Shown piece after piece: positions 7,094 to 9,442 of a stretch of DNA of 9,442 bases. The DNA is from an uncultured Rhizobiaceae group bacterium. GTDB lineage: Bacteria > Pseudomonadota > Alphaproteobacteria > Rhizobiales > Rhizobiaceae. How positions within the stretch are numbered: the first letter of the stretch is position 1; each line of letters begins with the position of its first letter. Below the pieces are notes generated by a model. It ran no database searches. It saw nothing but the letters and a program-made list of their open reading frames with translations, and was not told where the DNA came from. The position numbers and the translations under genes were made by a program. The DNA lies in contig CALLHT010000122.1 of the NCBI GenBank assembly GCA_938009335.1, forward strand, positions 1 to 9,442, given 5' to 3'.

Positions 7094-7218
7094 GGCCTAA
7101 TTAGGTCTTACCCTACGGAGTGCTCAGGTCCGCCGCATCTCCTGGGTCCGTGGGGCCGTCGATCGGCTGCCGGGTTTAATGGCCTCCTCGTACCATTTCC
7201 GGTAGCTGATCGACCCCA
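7094..7218 (+). ncRNA. Predicted structured RNA: three consecutive hairpins, unassigned family
   Basis: Three hairpins fold one after another on the plus strand. Hairpin A pairs 7094-7098 with 7103-7107 around AAUU. Hairpin B pairs 7115-7119 with 7147-7151 and 7123-7128 with 7141-7146, with a GUG bulge and a 12-base loop. Hairpin C is a rod: 7152-7155 with 7214-7217, a CCG bulge, 7159-7173 with 7199-7213, then 7178-7182 with 7193-7197 closing the loop CCUCCUCGUA. Four pairs (7095/7106, 7124/7145, 7165/7207, 7169/7203) are G-U on this strand and would be A-C mismatches on the other, so the plus strand is the likely transcript. From hairpin B onward the segment is much more GC-rich than its surroundings. 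It lies between the convergent ends of pleD and the methyltransferase-like gene. I could not match it to SRP RNA, 6S, RNase P or tmRNA. It could instead be a dispersed palindromic repeat. No U-tract follows hairpin C. Confidence 0.55.
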
Positions 7219-7223
7219 ATTCT

Positions 7224-8081
7224 TCACCCGACTTTGTATTCCTCACGATCAACGGCGGTTAGTGCTTTCGCGTGTTCGCTAAACGGGTAGGTTAGGGCGG
7301 CAGCGCTTTCAAATTCTTCCGCGCGCTTAATCCAAGTCTTCAGGTTTGGTTCTTGCTTTGACGCAAATATGAGGTGCGACCCCTGATTTCTCCATTCGAT
7401 CAAATGTGGGAAGACGCTTGCAAGGTTGGATATTTTTGCTTCGCGTTCCGGATCACGCTCAATCAGATTTATTGCGAGGACACCATCATCTTTCAGTTTC
7501 GAATTGCAAAGTTTGAAGAAGGGTTGAGATGCAAGATGCGATGCATGGATGCCAGAACTGGAAAAAACATCAATGATTATAGTGTCATAGATCGTGTTTC
7601 TTGAATCAAAATCTTCACCGCTATCGGCTGCCTTGATCGAGTATCGACTATCGTATTCAATACCAAAATGGCTTTCTGCAACGTCCACAATTGCCGGATC
7701 AAAATCACTTCCGTGAATTTCAACCTCGGGACTGTAGTGATGCGACACCATCCCAAGACGCCCGCCGCCAAAACCTGCAATGTAAATGCGTTCCGGTAGT
7801 GCGTGTTGCCAAACAAATGACAAAAACAGCACCTGATTGTAGGTAGCAATAAGTTCAAGCGGATTCTTTATGCCCACACGGGACATGATATCGCTTAAAT
7901 CGCGGCTTTCCGGATCATAGCAATACAGTTCTACGATCTCGTCGATGGTGCGGACAAAAACGCCCTGTACCTCAGAGGGAATGATTTTCGCCAAATTCTG
8001 TTGCTGTAAGAACGGAGCCAGCCGTTGACGAATCGCAGCAAGGTTTTGTGCATGCCAGGGAGTGTTGAAATCGTAAGACAT
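7224..8081 (-). CDS. Spermidine-synthase-like class I SAM-methyltransferase-fold protein
   Basis: The 285-residue protein has a Rossmann methyltransferase core in the C-terminal two thirds. Motif I is IAGFGGGRLG at 101-110, the acidic loop after strand 2 is GSDFDP at 124-129, and IIIDVFSSSGIHASHL begins at 168. That last segment, with an Asp followed by F-S-S, resembles spermidine-synthase-like proteins, but the D-S-[ST]-D-P substrate loop of true aminopropyltransferases is not present, so polyamine synthesis is doubtful. No membrane segments are seen. The ATG at 8081 is chosen because reading further upstream would need a TTG inside the rpmG terminator; a GGA lies about eight bases before it. 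No convincing promoter lies in the 63-base gap, so it may depend on read-through from rpmG. It separates rpmG from pleD. The enzyme's substrate is unknown. Confidence 0.75.
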   Translation of the reverse strand: MSYDFNTPWHAQNLAAIRQRLAPFLQQQNLAKIIPSEVQGVFVRTIDEIVELYCYDPESRDLSDIMSRVGIKNPLELIATYNQVLFLSFVWQHALPERIYIAGFGGGRLGMVSHHYSPEVEIHGSDFDPAIVDVAESHFGIEYDSRYSIKAADSGEDFDSRNTIYDTIIIDVFSSSGIHASHLASQPFFKLCNSKLKDDGVLAINLIERDPEREAKISNLASVFPHLIEWRNQGSHLIFASKQEPNLKTWIKRAEEFESAAALTYPFSEHAKALTAVDREEYKVG

Positions 8082-8144
8082 CGGTTTTTCCGGTTTGTGC
8101 GTGAATGGGAAGCATGCCGGAAGAGCCTTAATTTCTGGTGACAA

Positions 8145-8172
8145 TAAAAAAGGCCGCTCAAAAGGGCGGCCT
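8145..8172 (-). terminator. Rho-independent terminator of rpmG
   Basis: Read on the minus strand, a perfect 7-bp GC stem (AGGCCGC / GCGGCCT, at 8172-8166 and 8157-8151) with an 8-base loop is followed at once by a run of T. It sits 25 bases after the rpmG stop. It is the clearest terminator in the window. Confidence 0.85.
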
Positions 8173-8197
8173 GTTTTGAATATTAAGGTAAACCAAA

Positions 8198-8365
8198 TTA
8201 CTTGATTTTGGTTTCCTTGAATTCTACGTGCTTCTTTGCAACCGGATCGTACTTACGCTTGACCATTTTCTCGGTCATTGTGCGGCTGTTTTTCTTGGTT
8301 ACATAGAAGAAACCGGTGTCTGCTGTGCTCTCAAGCTTGATCTTGATCGTGGTGGCCTTTGCCAT
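8198..8365 (-). CDS. rpmG: 50S ribosomal protein L33
   Basis: This 55-residue, very basic protein is L33 of the large ribosomal subunit. It begins MAKATTIKIKLESTAD, has GFFYVTKKNSRT in the middle, and ends KHVEFKETKIK. It is the zinc-free form, since the four zinc cysteines of the C+ form are absent. The ATG at 8365 is the conserved family start; the reading frame is open further upstream to 8458 but that part is leader. Upstream are a TTGACA promoter and a terminator-like hairpin in the leader, and downstream a strong terminator, so it is probably transcribed alone or with limited read-through. Position after divK-pleD is common in Rhizobiales, although here another gene lies between. Confidence 0.96.
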   Translation of the reverse strand: MAKATTIKIKLESTADTGFFYVTKKNSRTMTEKMVKRKYDPVAKKHVEFKETKIK

Positions 8366-8399
8366 TGTCTTAATCCCGTGTGTCAGAGGAAATGATAAA

Positions 8400-8417
8400 G
8401 GCCGCACACTCGCGGCC
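8400..8417 (-). promoter_or_regulatory. Terminator-like hairpin in the rpmG leader
   Basis: On the minus strand a perfect 6-bp stem GGCCGC / GCGGCC with a 6-base loop is followed by TTTATCATTT, an interrupted U-tract. It lies directly after the predicted rpmG transcription start and about 35 bases before the ATG. It may terminate read-through from the upstream cupin gene, attenuate rpmG, or protect the 5' end of the mRNA. The stem has the same sequence as the core of the terminator downstream of rpmG. Confidence 0.5.
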
Positions 8418-8430
8418 CAGAGTTGGCGGC

Positions 8431-8458
8431 AAATTACGCATCTGCCACCAAATGTCAA
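8431..8458 (-). promoter_or_regulatory. Predicted rpmG promoter
   Basis: On the minus strand a perfect TTGACA (8458-8453) is followed after 16 bases by TAATTT (8436-8431). The -10 is weak, but alphaproteobacterial promoters are often tolerant there. Transcription would begin near 8424, leaving a leader of about 58 bases. The -35 box starts only 10 bases after the stop of the cupin gene. Confidence 0.45.
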
Positions 8459-8468
8459 GTTGAAAGCG

Positions 8469-9149
8469 CTATGTTTTGGGCGCTGTCGGGGTCTCTTTCA
8501 GGTGATTGCGCTTAATCCAGACTTTACAGCCCTTTGGGCCAGCTTCTGCCACTGCAGAAGAGTTCACAGGAAGACGAAGCCAAGATTGTTTTTCGAAAGA
8601 TTCGCCACCTTCGGTGAATGCGCCGTCAACAACAAGAATTTCCAATCCATTGGACGAATCAAGCCCAACACGAGCGCCAGCATCCCAGGTTTCCATAGAT
8701 ACTTCTTCACGTTCATCTGCATATAGCGGCAAGACGCTAACACCAGCGCGGCCCGGATCTGCATCCCATTGGGCTGTATTGGTGTCTATGCTCATCTGAT
8801 GGCGGTCGTCCATATCAAACTGCCATAGCTTCACAAAGATGGTGCATCCAGGCTCTGAACCTGGTGTGTGTTCGGAAGTTGGAGGATTGCGAACGTATGT
8901 TCCCGCAGGAAAATCGCCATGCTCGTCCTGGAATACACCATCTAAAACCAGAAACTCTTCGCCACCGGTATGCGTATGAGCAGAGAAGTGACTTCCCGGA
9001 GCATACCGAACGATGGTTGTTGCTCGCGCGACCTCGCCACCAATCCTGTCTAGCATTCGCCTGTCCACACCTTTCATGGGAGAGGCGACCCACTCCTGTT
9101 TCCCAGCGTGAACAACAGCGCGCTCCGTGAAGTCTGCATTGAGTTCCAT
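8469..9149 (-). CDS. ChrR-like double-cupin protein
   Basis: The 226-residue protein contains two cupin repeats. Repeat 1 (about 40-115) keeps a metal site: H58 and H60 in AHTH, E64 or E65 in GGEEF, and H94 in SEH, resembling the ChrR cupin-like domain of anti-sigma factors. Repeat 2 (about 135-213) repeats the pattern around GLEILVVDGAF but has lost the histidines, so it is probably structural. The N-terminal zinc-binding anti-sigma domain of ChrR is missing and no ECF sigma gene is adjacent. The ATG at 9149 is chosen for the strong AAGGAG eight bases upstream; an in-frame GTG at 9221 would add 24 residues with no support. It is divergent from a tetR gene and probably under its control. Substrate or ligand is unknown; an oxidative or chemical stress role is possible but unproven. 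Confidence 0.82.
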   Translation of the reverse strand: MELNADFTERAVVHAGKQEWVASPMKGVDRRMLDRIGGEVARATTIVRYAPGSHFSAHTHTGGEEFLVLDGVFQDEHGDFPAGTYVRNPPTSEHTPGSEPGCTIFVKLWQFDMDDRHQMSIDTNTAQWDADPGRAGVSVLPLYADEREEVSMETWDAGARVGLDSSNGLEILVVDGAFTEGGESFEKQSWLRLPVNSSAVAEAGPKGCKVWIKRNHLKETPTAPKT

Positions 9150-9285
9150 GATTTTTCTCCTTATGCCGCAACGCTTAGGTTCGAAGATATGCCTGTTTGT
9201 CGGTTTTTCAAAGCGGAACACGGTGTCGGAACATCAAGTTTCGCTATTCCTGCAAATTCACATACCATCATTTTAAGCGTTGTAT

Positions 9286-9299
9286 CTATCAGTAGATAG
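9286..9299. promoter_or_regulatory. Palindromic operator 1 (CTATC-AGTA-GATAG)
   Basis: A perfect 5-bp inverted repeat with a 4-base spacer. It lies just downstream of the predicted cupin -10 box, over the transcription start, where a bound repressor would block the cupin gene. The same arms recur at operator 2, 49 bases away centre to centre. Confidence 0.6.
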
Positions 9300-9303
9300 G
9301 TAA

Positions 9304-9332
9304 CATATGGAATTGATTTTTCAAGCTGTCAA
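9304..9332 (-). promoter_or_regulatory. Predicted cupin promoter
   Basis: On the minus strand a perfect TTGACA (9332-9327) is followed after 17 bases by CATATG (9309-9304). Transcription would start near 9297, inside operator 1, giving a leader of about 150 bases before the ATG at 9149. I see no further gene in that leader. Confidence 0.45.
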
Positions 9333-9341
9333 GCCTATCTA
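9313..9341 (+). promoter_or_regulatory. Tentative tetR promoter overlapping operator 2
   Basis: TTGATT at 9313-9318 and TATCTA at 9336-9341 are 17 bases apart on the plus strand. The -10 lies inside operator 2, as expected for an autoregulated repressor, and overlaps the divergent cupin promoter. The -10 match is weak. Confidence 0.35.
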
Positions 9342-9348
9342 GTGATAG
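9335..9348. promoter_or_regulatory. Palindromic operator 2 (CTATC-TAGT-GATAG)
   Basis: The arms are identical to those of operator 1 with a different 4-base spacer. It sits two bases upstream of the cupin -35 box and over the likely tetR -10 box, 23 bases before the tetR ATG. Confidence 0.6.
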
Positions 9349-9371
9349 ACAAAACACATCAAGGTGAACAG

Positions 9372-9442
9372 ATGAGTGAAACGGTTGATAAAATCTTAGA
9401 TATCGCGGAGCGGGATGTGCGCTCAAAAGGGTTTCATGCGGT
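9372..9442 (+). CDS. TetR/AcrR-family regulator, N-terminus only
   Basis: Only the first 23 codons are inside the window; the gene runs off the right edge. The visible part, KILDIAERDVRSKGFHAV after MSETVD, is the first helix and turn of a TetR-type DNA-binding domain (I-x2-A-E-x3-R-x2-G-F). The ATG at 9372 has AGGTG about six bases upstream. It is divergent from the cupin gene, and two matching palindromes lie in the shared control region, so it probably represses both itself and the cupin gene. Its ligand cannot be judged because the C-terminal domain is missing. Confidence 0.75.
   Translation, partial: MSETVDKILDIAERDVRSKGFHA

Noticed and set aside
7094..7218. SRP RNA, suggested by TCAGGTCCG in the sequence
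   Set aside because: The conserved continuation of the SRP domain IV (GGAAGGAAGCAGC) is absent and the fold is three separate hairpins rather than one.
7124..7246. A 40-codon minus-strand reading frame from GTG, hydrophilic, overlapping the end of the methyltransferase-like gene
   Set aside because: It has no ribosome site, and its sequence is dictated by the arms of the RNA hairpins on the other strand, which explain the region better.
7082..7282. A 66-codon plus-strand reading frame across the structured segment
   Set aside because: It shows no protein family features, overlaps the end of the minus-strand gene, and its GC-rich part is accounted for by the hairpins.
9150..9221. Extension of the cupin protein by 24 residues from a GTG
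   Set aside because: A strong AAGGAG sits just before the ATG at 9149, and the added residues look like translated leader.

Overview
The window looks like chromosomal DNA of an alphaproteobacterium, most likely of the order Hyphomicrobiales (Rhizobiales). The grounds are the divK-pleD pair with rpmG close by, a dinB carrying an N-terminal zinc ribbon and coupled to a DUF3572 gene, a DUF1849/EipB envelope protein, and a peptidogalycan-type acyltransferase (DUF482) behind a GDPD-family phosphodiesterase. GC content by eye is about half, which is low for terrestrial rhizobia. No transposase, phage gene, CRISPR array, tRNA or rRNA was seen.

Layout, left to right. A minus-strand pair (GDPD phosphodiesterase, then the acyltransferase that runs off the left edge) faces away from the plus-strand eipB-like gene. 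eipB converges on a minus-strand DUF924 gene. A short plus-strand gene for a coiled-coil membrane protein follows from its own good promoter and converges on the minus-strand DUF3572-dinB operon. Divergent from that operon is divK-pleD, the cell-cycle and cyclic-di-GMP module. Downstream of pleD lies an AT-rich spacer and then a GC-rich segment that folds, as plus-strand RNA, into three consecutive hairpins. Next come minus-strand genes for a spermidine-synthase-like methyltransferase-fold protein, ribosomal protein L33 (rpmG) with a clear terminator, and a ChrR-like double cupin. The cupin is divergent from a TetR-family regulator that is cut by the right edge.

Functionally this is mostly housekeeping: DivK and PleD control polarity and cell cycle, DinB is the translesion polymerase, EipB serves the envelope, and L33 the ribosome. 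Two regulatory structures stand out. One is the predicted structured RNA at about 7094-7218, whose four wobble pairs all favour the plus strand and whose apical loop exposes an anti-Shine-Dalgarno-like CCUCCUC. The other is a pair of 14-bp palindromes (CTATC-N4-GATAG) bracketing the divergent cupin/tetR promoters, which look like the regulator's operators. A terminator-like hairpin directly after the predicted rpmG transcription start is a third, weaker point.
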